A stretch of DNA of 64,000 bases from Azospirillum thiophilum. GTDB taxonomy: Bacteria > Pseudomonadota > Alphaproteobacteria > Azospirillales > Azospirillaceae. The stretch is taken from the NCBI RefSeq assembly GCF_001305595.1, contig NZ_CP012401.1, positions 372,001 to 436,000 of the forward strand. The letters are read 5' to 3'. A program made the translations under genes and the position numbers. Below, in pieces: positions 29,779-39,718 of this stretch. The notes beneath the pieces are model-generated. The model worked only from the letters and a program-made list of their open reading frames with translations. It was not told the DNA's origin and did no database searches. Position 1 is the stretch's first letter. Every line of letters begins with the position of its first letter.

Positions 29779-31575
29779 ATGACCTACACCGCTCCGGTCG
29801 ACGATCTGCGCTTTGTCCTGAACGAGGTGGTCGGCCTCGATGCCATCGCCGCACTGCCCGATTGCGACGGCGCCGCTCCCGATCTGGTCGACGCCATCCT
29901 GGAGGAGGCCGGCAAATTCGCCTCCGGCGTGCTCGCCCCGCTGAACCGGGTGGGCGACAAGGAGGGGGCGACGCTGGAGAATGGCGTCGTCCGCACCGCG
30001 ACCGGCTGGAAGGAGGCCTACGGCCAGTTCACGCAAGCCGGCTGGAACAGCCTGCCCTTCGAGCCGGACCATGGCGGGCAGGGTCTGCCCTGGACCGTCG
30101 CCTTCGCGGTGAACGAGATGTGGCAGGCCGCCAACCTGTCCTTCGGCCTGTGCCCGCTGCTGACCCAGGGCGCGGTGGATCTGCTGACCGAGCATGCGAG
30201 CGACGAGCAGAAGGCGGTCTATCTGTCGAAGATGATCTCCGGCGAATGGACCGGGACGATGAACCTGACCGAGCCGCAGGCGGGCAGCGACCTCGCCGCG
30301 GTGCGGACCCGGGCGGTGCGGGCAGAGGACGGCAGCTACCGCATCACCGGCCAGAAGATCTTCATCACCTATGGCGAGCATGACCTGACGGAGAACATCG
30401 TCCATCTGGTGCTGGCCCGCCTGCCCGACGCCCCGGCCGGCATCAAGGGCATCAGCCTGTTCATCGTGCCGAAATTCCTGCCCAAGCCCGACGGCACGCC
30501 GGGCGAGCGCAACGACCTGCGCTGCGCCAGCCTGGAGCACAAGCTGGGCATCATGGCCAGCCCGACCGCGGTGATGGCCTTCGGCGACGACGGGGGGGCG
30601 GTCGGCCATCTCGTCGGCGAGGAGAACCGCGGCATCGAATACATGTTCACCATGATGAACAACGCCCGGCTCGGCGTCGGCATCCAGGGCGTGGCGATCG
30701 CCGAGCGCGCCTACCAGCAGGCCCGCGACTACGCGAAGAGCCGGGTGCAGAGCAAGGATCTGGCCGATCCCAAGGGCTCCGGCGTCGCCATCATCAGGCA
30801 TCCCGACGTGCGCCGCATGCTGCTGGACATGCGCGCCAAGACCGAGGCCGCCCGTGCGCTGGCACTCTATGCCGGCACCCAGCTGGACATCTCCCGCCAC
30901 CACGAGGATCCGGCGGTGCGCGCCGCAGCGACCGCGCGGGTCGACGTGCTGACCCCGATCGTCAAGGCGTGGTCGACCGACATCGGCTGCGAGGTCGCCT
31001 CGACCGGCGTGCAGATCCATGGCGGCATGGGCTTCATCGAGGAGACCGGCGCCGCCCAGCATTACCGCGACGCCCGCATCACCCCGATCTACGAGGGCAC
31101 CAACGGCATCCACGCCAACGACCTGACCTTCCGCAAGACCGGCCGCGACAAGGGGGCCGCCGCCCGCACCTTCGTCGCCGACATGCGGGCGACGGTCCAT
31201 GCGCTGGAGTCCGCCCCCGGCGACGACCTCGCGGTGATCCGGACCGAGCTGGCGGCCGGGCTGGACGCGCTGGACAAGGCGGTCGACTGGATGGTGGCGA
31301 CCCAGGCGGACGGCGACCTGCGCGGCGCCGCGGCCGGTGCGGTGGCGTACCTGAAGCTGTGGGGCAGTGTGGCCGGCGGCTGGATGCTGGCGCGGTCGGC
31401 CGTCAAGGCGATGGAGGGGATGCGCCAGCCGGGCGCCAATGCGGCCTTCCTGGAAAGCAAGCTGATCGTCGCCCGCTTCTACGCCGAGCAGGTTCTGGCC
31501 ACCGCCCCCGCCCTGCTGCCCACCATCGCCAGCGCCCGCAACACGGTGATGGCGCTGAGCGAAGAACAGTTCTGA
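29779..31575 (+). CDS. Acyl-CoA dehydrogenase family protein (about 600-residue class)
   Basis: Flavoenzyme that oxidises acyl-CoA at alpha-beta, passing electrons to ETF. The 598-residue protein has the FAD-site motifs MNLTEPQAGSDLAAVRTRA (near residue 160) and KIFITYGEHDL, plus the terminal-domain signature GGMGFIEETGAAQHYRDARI then TPIYEGTNGIHANDL with the catalytic-type Glu. The extra C-terminal domain (about 460-598) places it with the long acyl-CoA dehydrogenases that include DmdC-like 3-methylmercaptopropionyl-CoA dehydrogenases. The substrate cannot be assigned. It is preceded by GGGAGA and an AT-rich presumed promoter. Confidence 0.92.
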   Translation: MTYTAPVDDLRFVLNEVVGLDAIAALPDCDGAAPDLVDAILEEAGKFASGVLAPLNRVGDKEGATLENGVVRTATGWKEAYGQFTQAGWNSLPFEPDHGGQGLPWTVAFAVNEMWQAANLSFGLCPLLTQGAVDLLTEHASDEQKAVYLSKMISGEWTGTMNLTEPQAGSDLAAVRTRAVRAEDGSYRITGQKIFITYGEHDLTENIVHLVLARLPDAPAGIKGISLFIVPKFLPKPDGTPGERNDLRCASLEHKLGIMASPTAVMAFGDDGGAVGHLVGEENRGIEYMFTMMNNARLGVGIQGVAIAERAYQQARDYAKSRVQSKDLADPKGSGVAIIRHPDVRRMLLDMRAKTEAARALALYAGTQLDISRHHEDPAVRAAATARVDVLTPIVKAWSTDIGCEVASTGVQIHGGMGFIEETGAAQHYRDARITPIYEGTNGIHANDLTFRKTGRDKGAAARTFVADMRATVHALESAPGDDLAVIRTELAAGLDALDKAVDWMVATQADGDLRGAAAGAVAYLKLWGSVAGGWMLARSAVKAMEGMRQPGANAAFLESKLIVARFYAEQVLATAPALLPTIASARNTVMALSEEQF

Positions 31576-31586
31576 GGATCGCTTTC

Positions 31587-31615
31587 GGCCCCCCTCCCCT
31601 CATGAGAGGGGGGCC
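31587..31615. terminator. GC-rich hairpin after the acyl-CoA dehydrogenase gene
   Basis: A perfect 10-bp inverted repeat, GGCCCCCCTC with GAGGGGGGCC, surrounds a 9-base loop starting 12 bases after the stop codon. No U-run follows, so it is a transcript-end stabiliser or weak terminator rather than a canonical one. Confidence 0.5.
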
Positions 31616-31782
31616 TCACCATCGCACCTGCCCTCCAGTATCCTCCTCATGGATTTCCGAACGTTCGGAGAAGCTTTCCGTCCTCTATCGAAGGGATGAG
31701 AGCCCAATGATTGGTTGAGCCTCACCATTGTCAGCGTCATTTTGCTATTGTTTGTGACGCAAACGAAGATGATGTGAACGCC

Positions 31783-32205
31783 ATGACTCACACGGGAAGC
31801 TGTTTTTGCGGCGCGGTCGAACTTGAGGTCACGGGCTCGCCGGAGGCCATGGGCTACTGCCATTGCCGCTCCTGCCGCTCATGGTCCGGCGGCCCGGTCA
31901 ACGCCTTCAGCCTGTGGAAACCGGACGCGGTACGGGTGACCGCGGGCGCCGAACACCTCGCGACCTTCCAGAAGACGCCGCTCAGCCAACGTCAGTATTG
32001 CGCGAAATGCGGCGGGCATCTGATGACCAACCACCCGCCGCTCGGCCTGGTGGACGTTTTCGCCGCCACGATACCGACCCTGACCTTCACCCCCGCCGTT
32101 CACGTCAACTACGCCGAGACGGTGCTGCCCATGCGCGACGGCCTGCCGAAGCTGAAGGATTTCCCGGCTGAGTTCGGCGGTTCCGGCGAAACGGTGCCGG
32201 AATAG
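31783..32205 (+). CDS. GFA/CENP-V domain zinc-binding protein
   Basis: The 140-residue protein has the Cys pattern of the glutathione-dependent formaldehyde-activating (GFA) fold: GSCFCGAVELEV, GYCHCRSCRSWSG and YCAKCGGHLM, ligands for two zinc ions. Members add glutathione to formaldehyde or serve unrelated carbon-sulphur chemistry; the substrate here is unknown. The start at 31783 follows a comparatively AT-rich upstream stretch. It stands alone between an acyl-CoA dehydrogenase and a transhydrogenase gene. Confidence 0.88.
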   Translation: MTHTGSCFCGAVELEVTGSPEAMGYCHCRSCRSWSGGPVNAFSLWKPDAVRVTAGAEHLATFQKTPLSQRQYCAKCGGHLMTNHPPLGLVDVFAATIPTLTFTPAVHVNYAETVLPMRDGLPKLKDFPAEFGGSGETVPE

Positions 32206-32260
32206 AGAGGGGCATGGGGAGGGGCGGAACACCGAGTCCCGCCCGCTTCCACCCTCTCGA

Positions 32261-33577
32261 TCACCAGTAGCGCATCGCATCCGCATACAGCCCGCGCAGG
32301 TCGTCCTCCGACACCGGGCGCGGGGCGATGGTCAGCAGGCGTTGCTGGGCGGCGGCTCCCCTGACCAGACCCGGAATGTCGGCCTCGCCATAGCCCAGCG
32401 CCGACAACCCGTTCGGCAACCCCGTCGCCCGCATCATCCCGATCAGCCGCGTCGCCAGCAGCTCGCCGCCATCCGCCGGCGCGGCGCCGCGCACGTCCGC
32501 CCCCAGCGCTTCGGCGGCGCGCAGATGCGCCTCGGGGGCCGCCGGGCCGGTGAAGCGGAAGGCGGCGGGCGCGTTCAGCACCACCGAGATGCCGTGCGGC
32601 ACCATCGGCTCCACCGTCTCGTAGCCGGTCGCGGTGAAGCTGTGGTTCATCCCCGCCACCGAATAGGACATGGCGTGCGGGATGTGCACGCCGGCATTGC
32701 CGAAGGCCAGCCCGGCCAGCGTCGCCGCGAACATCAGCGCGTCGCGTGCCTCCAGGCAGTCGGGGTCATTGACCGCCCGCTCCAGCCATTGCCCGCCGAG
32801 CCGGATCGCCTGGAGGCTGCCGATGTCCGACCAGGGGTTGGCGCCCTGGTAGGGCGGGCGGGCCGTCGGCGACTCAGGTTTCGGACGCGAGCGGAAGGGC
32901 CGTGCGGTGTGGCTCTCGATCGCGTGGGTCAGCACGTCGAAGCCGGTGGCGGCGATGGCGCCGGGCGGCAGGCTGTCGATGGTGCGCGGATCGACGACGG
33001 CGAGGCTCGGCCGCAGGAAACGCGACGAGATGCCGGTCTTCACCTGCTTTTCCACATGGTCGAAGATGGCGACGCCGGTGGTCTCGCTGCCGGTGCCGCA
33101 GGTGGTCGGACAGGCGATGTGCGGCTTGACCGGGCCGGGCACCGGGATGCCCTCCCCCAGCGGCTTGTTGACGTAGGCGAGGAAGTCGGCCGGGTGCGTG
33201 GCGTAGAGGTTCGCCGCCTTGGCGGTGTCGATCACCGACCCGCCGCCGATGGAGACATAGCCGTCGAAGCCGCCGTCCCGCGCGAAGTCCGCGGCGTCGA
33301 GGAAGGAGGCGCTGGTCGGCTCCACCCGGCAGCGGTCGAAGACCACGACCTCGATGCCGGACCGCTTCAGCGACTCCAGCGCGATGCCGAAGGGCGCCGT
33401 CGCCGCCACCCGCGGATCGGTGAACAGCGCCACCCGCGTCATGCCCAGCGACAGCGCGTCGCCGCCCAACTCCGCCAGCATGCCGGGCCCGAACTTCATC
33501 CGCGCCGCCTCGACGATGAAGCCCTCCTCGCCGTCGGGCAGGATGGGATAGGCGTTGCCGTGCATGTCGCGGTCCAT
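32261..33577 (-). CDS. Hydroxyacid-oxoacid transhydrogenase-type iron alcohol dehydrogenase
   Basis: Iron-dependent type III alcohol dehydrogenase. The 438-residue protein has [19 protein letters not shown] (nucleotide binding, near residue 112), [19 protein letters not shown], and metal ligands in [17 protein letters not shown] and [20 protein letters not shown] and VPHGISV. The insertion [20 protein letters not shown] and overall layout match the ADHFE1-like group, which couples 4-hydroxybutyrate oxidation to 2-oxoglutarate reduction. That exact activity is inferred. The start is placed at 33577 (MDRDMHGN). Confidence 0.88.
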   Translation of the reverse strand: MDRDMHGNAYPILPDGEEGFIVEAARMKFGPGMLAELGGDALSLGMTRVALFTDPRVAATAPFGIALESLKRSGIEVVVFDRCRVEPTSASFLDAADFARDGGFDGYVSIGGGSVIDTAKAANLYATHPADFLAYVNKPLGEGIPVPGPVKPHIACPTTCGTGSETTGVAIFDHVEKQVKTGISSRFLRPSLAVVDPRTIDSLPPGAIAATGFDVLTHAIESHTARPFRSRPKPESPTARPPYQGANPWSDIGSLQAIRLGGQWLERAVNDPDCLEARDALMFAATLAGLAFGNAGVHIPHAMSYSVAGMNHSFTATGYETVEPMVPHGISVVLNAPAAFRFTGPAAPEAHLRAAEALGADVRGAAPADGGELLATRLIGMMRATGLPNGLSALGYGEADIPGLVRGAAAQQRLLTIAPRPVSEDDLRGLYADAMRYW

Positions 33578-33672
33578 GGGCGTCGTTCCTCCGCTGGCGA
33601 TGGGCTCTGGTGGCGGCCGGGTTCGTCCCGGCCCATCCTTCACCGTATGGGAACGCACCGCAGCGCAGCCTG

Positions 33673-36444
33673 TCAATGAGTCCGTTGGTCCAACAGATCA
33701 TCTGCCGGAGTCGGTGGCACGGACGGCGGTCCCGCCGCGGGCGGCCGCAGCAGCCGCTGGTAGAGCCAGCCGATGCCGACCAGACTGACGCCGAGCCCGA
33801 GGAAGGAGGCGACGCGGTACATCCCCTCCAGATCAGACATGTCGCTGAGGAAGACCTTGGCGACCACCGCCAGCACCAGCGCCAGCCCGGCATGGCGCAT
33901 CCAGCCCCAGCCGAAGCGGATGCCAGCCACCAGCATCAGCACGGCGAACAGCAGGAAGCCGACGGAATAGGCGTACCATTCGGCGTCCGACACCCCGTAG
34001 CCGGACAGCACCGGCCCCTGGAAGGTCCGGCGGATCTCCAGCGCCAGATTGGTCGCGACCAGCAGCAGCGCCAGCACCGGTGCCGCCTGCCGGACCGGCT
34101 TCGACGGCGGCGGGTCGTACCACAGATAGGCCAGCCCCAGCAGGGCCGGCGCGCCGTAGGCCAGCAGCAGCCGGTTGACCACCGGCCACTCGCCGACCCA
34201 TTCGAAGTTCCACAGCGGATTCAGCGCCAGCAGATGCAGGAAGACGGCGCTCGCCGCCGCCAGCGCCGCCAGCAGGCGCCGGCCCCACACCGCAACGGCC
34301 CGCGCGCTCCACCGCCGGTCGGCGGCCAGCAGCAGGGCGAGGCCCAGCCAGGACAGGGTGTGCAGCGCCACCTCTGTGAGGCCGGACGGCTCCGCCTCCA
34401 GGCTGACGGCCATCCAGCGATGGATGCCCAGCGACAGCATCAGGGTGGTGAAGATCAGGGCGCCGGCCTCCAGCACCATCACCACCAGATCATCGCCTCT
34501 TCCGTCGGACGAGGTCCGCATCCAGCGCGCCGCCACCAGGAAACCCAGCGCCGGCAGTCCGTAGCCATAGGCGATCCAGCCATACCCCTCATAGTCCAGC
34601 ACCCAGGGGTTGACCGCCAGCCGCACCAGCACGGCGACGGCCACCAGCAGGGCGACGCCGCGCAGCTCGCGCAGGGCCATCTGCCGCTCCAGCCAGGCCA
34701 GCACCGGCACCTGCATCGCCAGCGCCACCGTCAGCCAGGCTTCCTGCAAGGTCATGGTCGCGCCGAGCGCGATGGCGCCGGTCGCCCCGGCGGCGAAGGC
34801 GGCAAGCCCGAGCGAGGCGCCCGGCCGGTGGCGGTGGCGGGCAAGCGGCGTGGTGGCGCCGACCAGCAGGGCCGCCAGCGCCAGTGCCGCCGCCGGCCAG
34901 CCGACGGCGGTCTCCGGCGGCTCGACCAGGGCATAGGCCAGCGTCAGCAGGGCCAGCGGCACCAGCGCCGACAGCGAGGACCACAGCGCCGCCCGCCGTG
35001 CGCCCCACAACAGCGCGAAGCCGCCGATGCCGAACAGCGCGGCGAATCCGGCCGACACCCACAGGAAATACGCGACCTCCCCCGGATAGCCGGCGGGATC
35101 GGCGACGATCAGCGGCTGCCCGTCGGCATTCAACGGCGGCGGGCCGGCCGGGACATAGGGCAGGCTCCAGGGTGCAAGGTCCAGCAGGACGGCCAGCGCC
35201 GCGATCCAGGCGACACCGGCGATCCGCTCGGTCCGCCGGCCGGCGGCCAGCGCCAGCAGCGCGAACAGCGCCAGCACGACGAGCGACACCGGGCCATGCG
35301 AATCGGACCAGCCGACCGCGGCGACCAGCAGGCCGAACAGCCACATCGCCGTCATCGCCAGCCGGTCGGCGGGATGGCGCCGCTTGCGCCGGATCCAGCC
35401 GGGCAGGGCCGCGCGCCAGCCGGTTGCCGGTTCAGGCTCCGGCAGTCCCTGGTCGAGCACCCCCAGCATGGCGGGAACCAGGAACAGCGCCGAGGTCAGC
35501 AGCAGGTAGAGCCCGGTCGGCAGCGCGTCGCCGCTGCGCCAGGGGTCGATCATCCACACCAGCGGCCAGAGCGCCGCGCCGGCCAGCGCCCCCCAGCCGA
35601 GCCAGCGCCAGCCACGGTACAGCACCACCGCCATCCCGGCGCCGTTCAGCGCCAGCAGATAGGCGAACAGGCCCCAGGCATCGGGATGGTCGGACGGCAC
35701 CAGCAGCGGCGTGACATAGCCGGCCAGCAGCCCCAGCGCCGCGATGACCGGCCCCTGCAGCAGCGACAGGCCGATGCCGGCCAGCGACAGCGCCGCCAGC
35801 AGCGCGAAGGCGACCAGCGGCTGGAACAGGTCGAACAGGGCGAAGCCGCCATAGACGCTGGCGAAGGCGGTGAACAGCCCGGCGGCGGTCAGGGCCGGCG
35901 GCACATGGTCCGGCCGCAGCGCCGCGACGGCGCGTTGCATGGGCTGGCGGCGCAGCCACTCGCCCCCCACCATCAGCCCGGCCCCGGCCAGCAGCCCGAG
36001 TGCCACCCGCACACCGGGCCCGAGCCAGCCATGTTCGACCGACAGCTTGATGAAGAAGGCGGCGGCCAGCGCCATGGTGCCGCCGCCGAGCCAGATCAGC
36101 CAGCGCGAGGCCAGCGACTCCTCCAGCTCGCGCCAGCCCGGCCGCGGCGGCGGCGGCGGGACGGCGGGTTCGGGCGGAGGGCCGGGCGGCGTCTCGACAG
36201 CCGTTTCCGCGGCGAGGACCGGCTCGGCGCTCTCCTCCGGCGGCGGCTCCGCAAGAGGAGCGGGGGCCTGGACCGGAGCCGCCTCATCCGCCGCCAACAC
36301 CACCGCCGACAGGGGGGCGGCACCGGCCAGCGCCTCGTCCAGACGGCTGCGCAGGGCAGCGATCTCCGTCTCCTGCGCCTTCAGCCGGCGGTCCAGCCGG
36401 TGGGTCAGGAAGCCGAAGATCAGCAGTAGGACGAGGAACTCCAT
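33673..36444 (-). CDS. Large DUF2339 membrane protein
   Basis: The 923-residue protein starts with one hydrophobic helix (MEFLVLLLIFGFLTH), then a short coiled coil (RRLKAQETEIAALRSRLDEA) and a Pro/Glu/Ala-rich linker to about residue 135. The remainder is a nearly continuous series of some two dozen hydrophobic helices (LGLLAGAGLMVGGEWLRRQP, AALSLAGIGLSLLQGPVIAA and others), the layout of DUF2339. WLIWLGGGTMALAAAFFIKLSVEHGWLGP is a typical first core helix. The function is unknown; transport or envelope roles are guesses. Confidence 0.85.
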   Translation of the reverse strand: MEFLVLLLIFGFLTHRLDRRLKAQETEIAALRSRLDEALAGAAPLSAVVLAADEAAPVQAPAPLAEPPPEESAEPVLAAETAVETPPGPPPEPAVPPPPPRPGWRELEESLASRWLIWLGGGTMALAAAFFIKLSVEHGWLGPGVRVALGLLAGAGLMVGGEWLRRQPMQRAVAALRPDHVPPALTAAGLFTAFASVYGGFALFDLFQPLVAFALLAALSLAGIGLSLLQGPVIAALGLLAGYVTPLLVPSDHPDAWGLFAYLLALNGAGMAVVLYRGWRWLGWGALAGAALWPLVWMIDPWRSGDALPTGLYLLLTSALFLVPAMLGVLDQGLPEPEPATGWRAALPGWIRRKRRHPADRLAMTAMWLFGLLVAAVGWSDSHGPVSLVVLALFALLALAAGRRTERIAGVAWIAALAVLLDLAPWSLPYVPAGPPPLNADGQPLIVADPAGYPGEVAYFLWVSAGFAALFGIGGFALLWGARRAALWSSLSALVPLALLTLAYALVEPPETAVGWPAAALALAALLVGATTPLARHRHRPGASLGLAAFAAGATGAIALGATMTLQEAWLTVALAMQVPVLAWLERQMALRELRGVALLVAVAVLVRLAVNPWVLDYEGYGWIAYGYGLPALGFLVAARWMRTSSDGRGDDLVVMVLEAGALIFTTLMLSLGIHRWMAVSLEAEPSGLTEVALHTLSWLGLALLLAADRRWSARAVAVWGRRLLAALAAASAVFLHLLALNPLWNFEWVGEWPVVNRLLLAYGAPALLGLAYLWYDPPPSKPVRQAAPVLALLLVATNLALEIRRTFQGPVLSGYGVSDAEWYAYSVGFLLFAVLMLVAGIRFGWGWMRHAGLALVLAVVAKVFLSDMSDLEGMYRVASFLGLGVSLVGIGWLYQRLLRPPAAGPPSVPPTPADDLLDQRTH

Positions 36445-36602
36445 AACCGCACCGCCTGCACGCCGTTGAACCCTTGCCCCCGTTTCCCGAGACAATCGAT
36501 GGCAGCATATCGGCGCAACAATAGCCTGTCTCGGTCACGCTGGGGCTCATCCGATGGGCGATCGGGCGGGACTCCGGAGCACTCTTCCCGACCGGATGGT
36601 CC

Positions 36603-37415
36603 TCACGGCCGGGCCGCGGCATCGCCCAGCCTCGCCGTCAGCGCCAGCGCATCGTCGACGGCATGGAAGTCGGCGGTGTTGTCGAAGACGCACCAGACCG
36701 GCCGCTCGACCGCCTCGGCCAGGAAGCGCGCGGCCAGCGCATCCAGCACCGCCGGCCCATAGGCCGAGCGGTAGATGACCGGTGAGCCGTGCAGCCGCCA
36801 ATAGCGCAGCCCGTCCCAGCCGCCCGGCTCCCCGGCCCCCCGGTTCCCGGCAACGGGCACCGGGGCGGGGTCGGCGGCGACACGGGCCACGCGGTTGGCG
36901 GCCAGCAGCGCCCCGGCCTCCGCCGTGAACCACGAGGCATGGCGCGGCTCGCACACCACGTCACCGCCGAATCGGGCGCGCAAGCCTGCGAAGAAGGCGT
37001 CGGCGACCGCGGCGTCCAGGCGCAGGCTGGGCGGCAGCTGCACCAGCAGCGGCCCGAGTCGGTCGCCCAGCCTCCCCGCCTCTGCCAGGAAGCTGTCCAG
37101 CGCGGACCCGGCGCCGGCCAACCGGGCCTCGTGGCTGATCGCCTTGGGAAGCTTCACCGCGAAGCGGAACCCGGCCGGGGTGGAGGCCGCCCAGCGCGCC
37201 CAGGTCTCCGGCTTGTGCGGGCGGTAGAAGCTGCTGTTGACCTCGGTCATCGGCAGCACGCGGGCGGTGCGCTCCAGATGCGTGCCATCGGCGGGAAAGG
37301 CCGGCGCCGACAGTTTGGGAATGCCCCAGCCGGCCGTGCCGACCCGGATCGGATGAACCGCGGGCCTGCCGCACGATTCCTTGAGGGGAGCTTGCCCGGA
37401 GGCGTCTTCGGCCAA
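36603..37415 (-). CDS. DUF72 (YecE-like) protein
   Basis: The 270-residue protein has a TIM-barrel-like pattern of the DUF72 family: RVGTAGWGIPK near the start, TEVNSSFYRPHKPETWARWA, PAGFRFAVKLPKAISH, PLLVQLPPSLRLD, VVCEPRHASWF, YWRLHGSP and VWCVFDNTADFHAVDDAL. The start codon is TTG at 37415 with GGAAGG eight bases upstream. The biochemical function of the family is not established. It lies between DUF2339 and phosphatidylcholine synthase, all leftward. Confidence 0.88.
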   Translation of the reverse strand: MAEDASGQAPLKESCGRPAVHPIRVGTAGWGIPKLSAPAFPADGTHLERTARVLPMTEVNSSFYRPHKPETWARWAASTPAGFRFAVKLPKAISHEARLAGAGSALDSFLAEAGRLGDRLGPLLVQLPPSLRLDAAVADAFFAGLRARFGGDVVCEPRHASWFTAEAGALLAANRVARVAADPAPVPVAGNRGAGEPGGWDGLRYWRLHGSPVIYRSAYGPAVLDALAARFLAEAVERPVWCVFDNTADFHAVDDALALTARLGDAAARP

Positions 37416-37489
37416 GGCGGAACCCTTCCGGAGCGGTTGGCGGACTGCCCGAAGGCAACGCCCGCCATCCGGTCAGGTTCCCGAAAGGA

Positions 37490-38197
37490 TCAGGGACCGC
37501 GCAGGGTCCGCCAGGCGCAAACGGCGGCGTAATAGACCGAGGTCGCCAGCCACAGGCCGAACAGCCAGCCGGGACGGGCCGGCTCCAGCACCACCAGGGC
37601 GATGCAGCAGAGCAGCCAGACGCTGGTCACCGCGATGTTCAGCGGCATCAGCGCCTTGACCCGGAAGGGATGGAGGAACTTGGCGGTGGTGAAGGTCAAC
37701 AGCCCAAGCAGCACGATCACCGCCGCATTGATCCAGGGCCCGAGGTCGAGCAGCCAGAGATAGAGGGCGACGACGTTCCAGATCGCCGGGAAGCCGACGA
37801 AATAATTGTCGCCGCTCTTCATCCCGACATTGGCGAAGCAATAGAGCGCGGTCAGCAGGATCCAGGCGGCCAGCGCGACGCTGACCAGCCCTTCCGGCAG
37901 CAGGCCGAATCGGTGGATGAACACCGCCGGCACCACGACATAGGTCAGGTAGTCGATGACGAGGTCGAGCGCCGAGCCGTCGATTCCCGGCAGCACCTGC
38001 TTGACCGAGACCCGGCGGGCCAGCGTGCCGTCGACGCCGTCGACCACCAGCGCGATGCCCAGCCACATCAGGCACAGCTTCGCATCGCCCGCCGCCGCCG
38101 CCAGCAGCCCGAGCAGGCCGAGCACGGCGCCGCTGGCCGTGAAGATGTGAACGCCCCAGGCCGACAGGCGATGGGTGATTCCGTAGGCGGCGCTCAT
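37490..38197 (-). CDS. pcs: Phosphatidylcholine synthase
   Basis: Condenses choline with CDP-diacylglycerol to make phosphatidylcholine in one step at the inner membrane. The 235-residue protein has the CDP-alcohol phosphotransferase motif DGVDGTLAR...GIDGSALDLVIDYLTY (DGx2ARx8Gx3Dx3D, residues about 53-77) and about seven hydrophobic helices. GMKSGDNYFVGFPAIWN and AKFLHPFRVKALMPLN are characteristic of Pcs. The start is set at 38197 (MSAAYGITH). Phosphatidylcholine is typical of plant-associated alphaproteobacteria. Confidence 0.93.
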   Translation of the reverse strand: MSAAYGITHRLSAWGVHIFTASGAVLGLLGLLAAAAGDAKLCLMWLGIALVVDGVDGTLARRVSVKQVLPGIDGSALDLVIDYLTYVVVPAVFIHRFGLLPEGLVSVALAAWILLTALYCFANVGMKSGDNYFVGFPAIWNVVALYLWLLDLGPWINAAVIVLLGLLTFTTAKFLHPFRVKALMPLNIAVTSVWLLCCIALVVLEPARPGWLFGLWLATSVYYAAVCAWRTLRGP

Positions 38198-38359
38198 GCG
38201 GACAGTTTCCGTGGGTGGCTGGGACGGGAGGGACGGCAAGGGGTCGGAGCGGGCGGATTTTCTGACACAGATGGACGCAGATAAACACAGAATTGTGGGG
38301 GTACGAAACCCCCGGCTCCGCCCACGCTGATACGCGCCGGCCGCCGTTGCACCCCGGTC

Positions 38360-39703
38360 TCAGGCCCCCCGCGCCGCCGGCTGGCGGAAGGCGGCCCGCC
38401 CGGCCAGCGCGTCCGGCATCGGGCCGCCGGTCGCCCAGTCCAGCAGCTCGACCGTGTGGAGCACCGGCAGGCCGCCCCCGCTCCCGCCCCCGATGCCGGA
38501 AGCGATCTGGGTGATGCAGCCGAGATTGCCGGCGGCGACCGCCTGGGGCTGGGTGCTTTCGATGGCGGCGACCTTGCGGGCGCGCAGTTCCCCGGCCAGC
38601 TCCGGTTGCAGCAGGTTGTAGGTGCCGGCCGACCCGCAGCAGAGATGCGCGTCCGGGATCTCCTTCACTTTGAACCCCGCGGCGCGCAGCAGGGCACGCG
38701 GCGGCTCCTTGATCCGCTGGCCGTGCTGCATCGAACAGGCGGAATGGTAGGCGACCGCCTGCCCGGTCTCCACCACCGGCCGGCCCAGCCCGATCTCGTC
38801 CATCAGTTCGGTGACGTCCTTGGCGAGAGCCGCCACCCGCGCCGCCTTGGCGGCATAGGCCGCATCCTCGCGGAACATGTGGCCGTAATCCTTCACGCTG
38901 GTGCCGCAGCCGGACGCGTTGATGACGATGGCGTCCAGCCCCGCACCCTCGATCTCCGCCGTCCAGGCGTCGATGGTCTTCCTCGCGGCGGCGTGGGCGA
39001 GATCCTCCTTGCCCATATGGTGGGTCAGGGCGCCGCAGCAGTCGGCCCCCCTGGACACCACCACCTCGACCCCGTGGCGGGTCAGCAGGCGGATCGTCGC
39101 CTCGTTGATCTGCGGCGCCAGCACCTGCTGGGCGCAGCCGATCAGCAGCGCCACCCGCTTCTTCCGCGGCCCCTCGGCCGGATGGACGCCCGGCCGGTCG
39201 CTGTGGCTCGGCGCCGGGACGCTGGCGGGGGTCAGTTCCAGCATGGCGGCCAGCCGCTTCGGCAGCAGGCCGCGGAACGGCCGACCCAGCGAGGCGCCCA
39301 GCAGCGCCAGCCGGAACAGCCGCGGATTGGGCAGCACCCGCGCGATCAGGTCGCGCACCGCCCGGTCGGCCGGCGGGCGGACATGGGTCGCCTCGATGTG
39401 GGTGCGGGCGTGATCGACCAGATGCATGTAATGGACGCCCGACGGGCAGGTCGTCATGCAGGACAGGCAGGACAGGCAGCGGTCGATGTGCTTGACCGTG
39501 GTCGCGGGCGGCGGGCCGCCCTTCTCCAGCATGTCCTTGATCTGGTAGATGCGGCCGCGCGGGCTGTCCAGCTCGTCGCCCAGGATGGTGTAGGTCGGGC
39601 AGGTCGCGGTGCAGAAGCCGCAATGCACGCATTTGCGCAGGATCTGCTCGGAGTCGCGGATCGCGGCGTCGGCCAGCTGGGCCAGCGAGAAGTTGGTTTG
39701 CAT
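38360..39703 (-). CDS. glcF: Glycolate oxidase iron-sulfur subunit GlcF
   Basis: Electron-transfer subunit of glycolate dehydrogenase, which oxidises glycolate to glyoxylate. The 447-residue protein has two [4Fe-4S] motifs, CVHCGFCTATCP (near residue 22) and CLSCLSCMTTCP (near 72), followed by two CCG-type repeats (GADCCGALTHH near 230, LCCGSAGTYNLLQP near 365) of the GlpC/LutA/GlcF class. The start lies 15 bases after the glcE stop. It is the last gene of glcDEF. Confidence 0.96.
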   Translation of the reverse strand: MQTNFSLAQLADAAIRDSEQILRKCVHCGFCTATCPTYTILGDELDSPRGRIYQIKDMLEKGGPPPATTVKHIDRCLSCLSCMTTCPSGVHYMHLVDHARTHIEATHVRPPADRAVRDLIARVLPNPRLFRLALLGASLGRPFRGLLPKRLAAMLELTPASVPAPSHSDRPGVHPAEGPRKKRVALLIGCAQQVLAPQINEATIRLLTRHGVEVVVSRGADCCGALTHHMGKEDLAHAAARKTIDAWTAEIEGAGLDAIVINASGCGTSVKDYGHMFREDAAYAAKAARVAALAKDVTELMDEIGLGRPVVETGQAVAYHSACSMQHGQRIKEPPRALLRAAGFKVKEIPDAHLCCGSAGTYNLLQPELAGELRARKVAAIESTQPQAVAAGNLGCITQIASGIGGGSGGGLPVLHTVELLDWATGGPMPDALAGRAAFRQPAARGA

Positions 39704-39718
39704 CTGGTCGTCGTCCCG

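Noticed and set aside
31600..31863. 87-residue minus-strand frame between the acyl-CoA dehydrogenase and GFA genes
   Set aside because: Overlaps the start of the GFA gene antisense, lacks a ribosome-binding site and shows no family features.
33610..36429. 939-residue Gln/Arg-rich open frame opposite the DUF2339 gene
   Set aside because: Antisense shadow of a membrane protein gene; composition is artefactual and no ribosome-binding site or motif was found.
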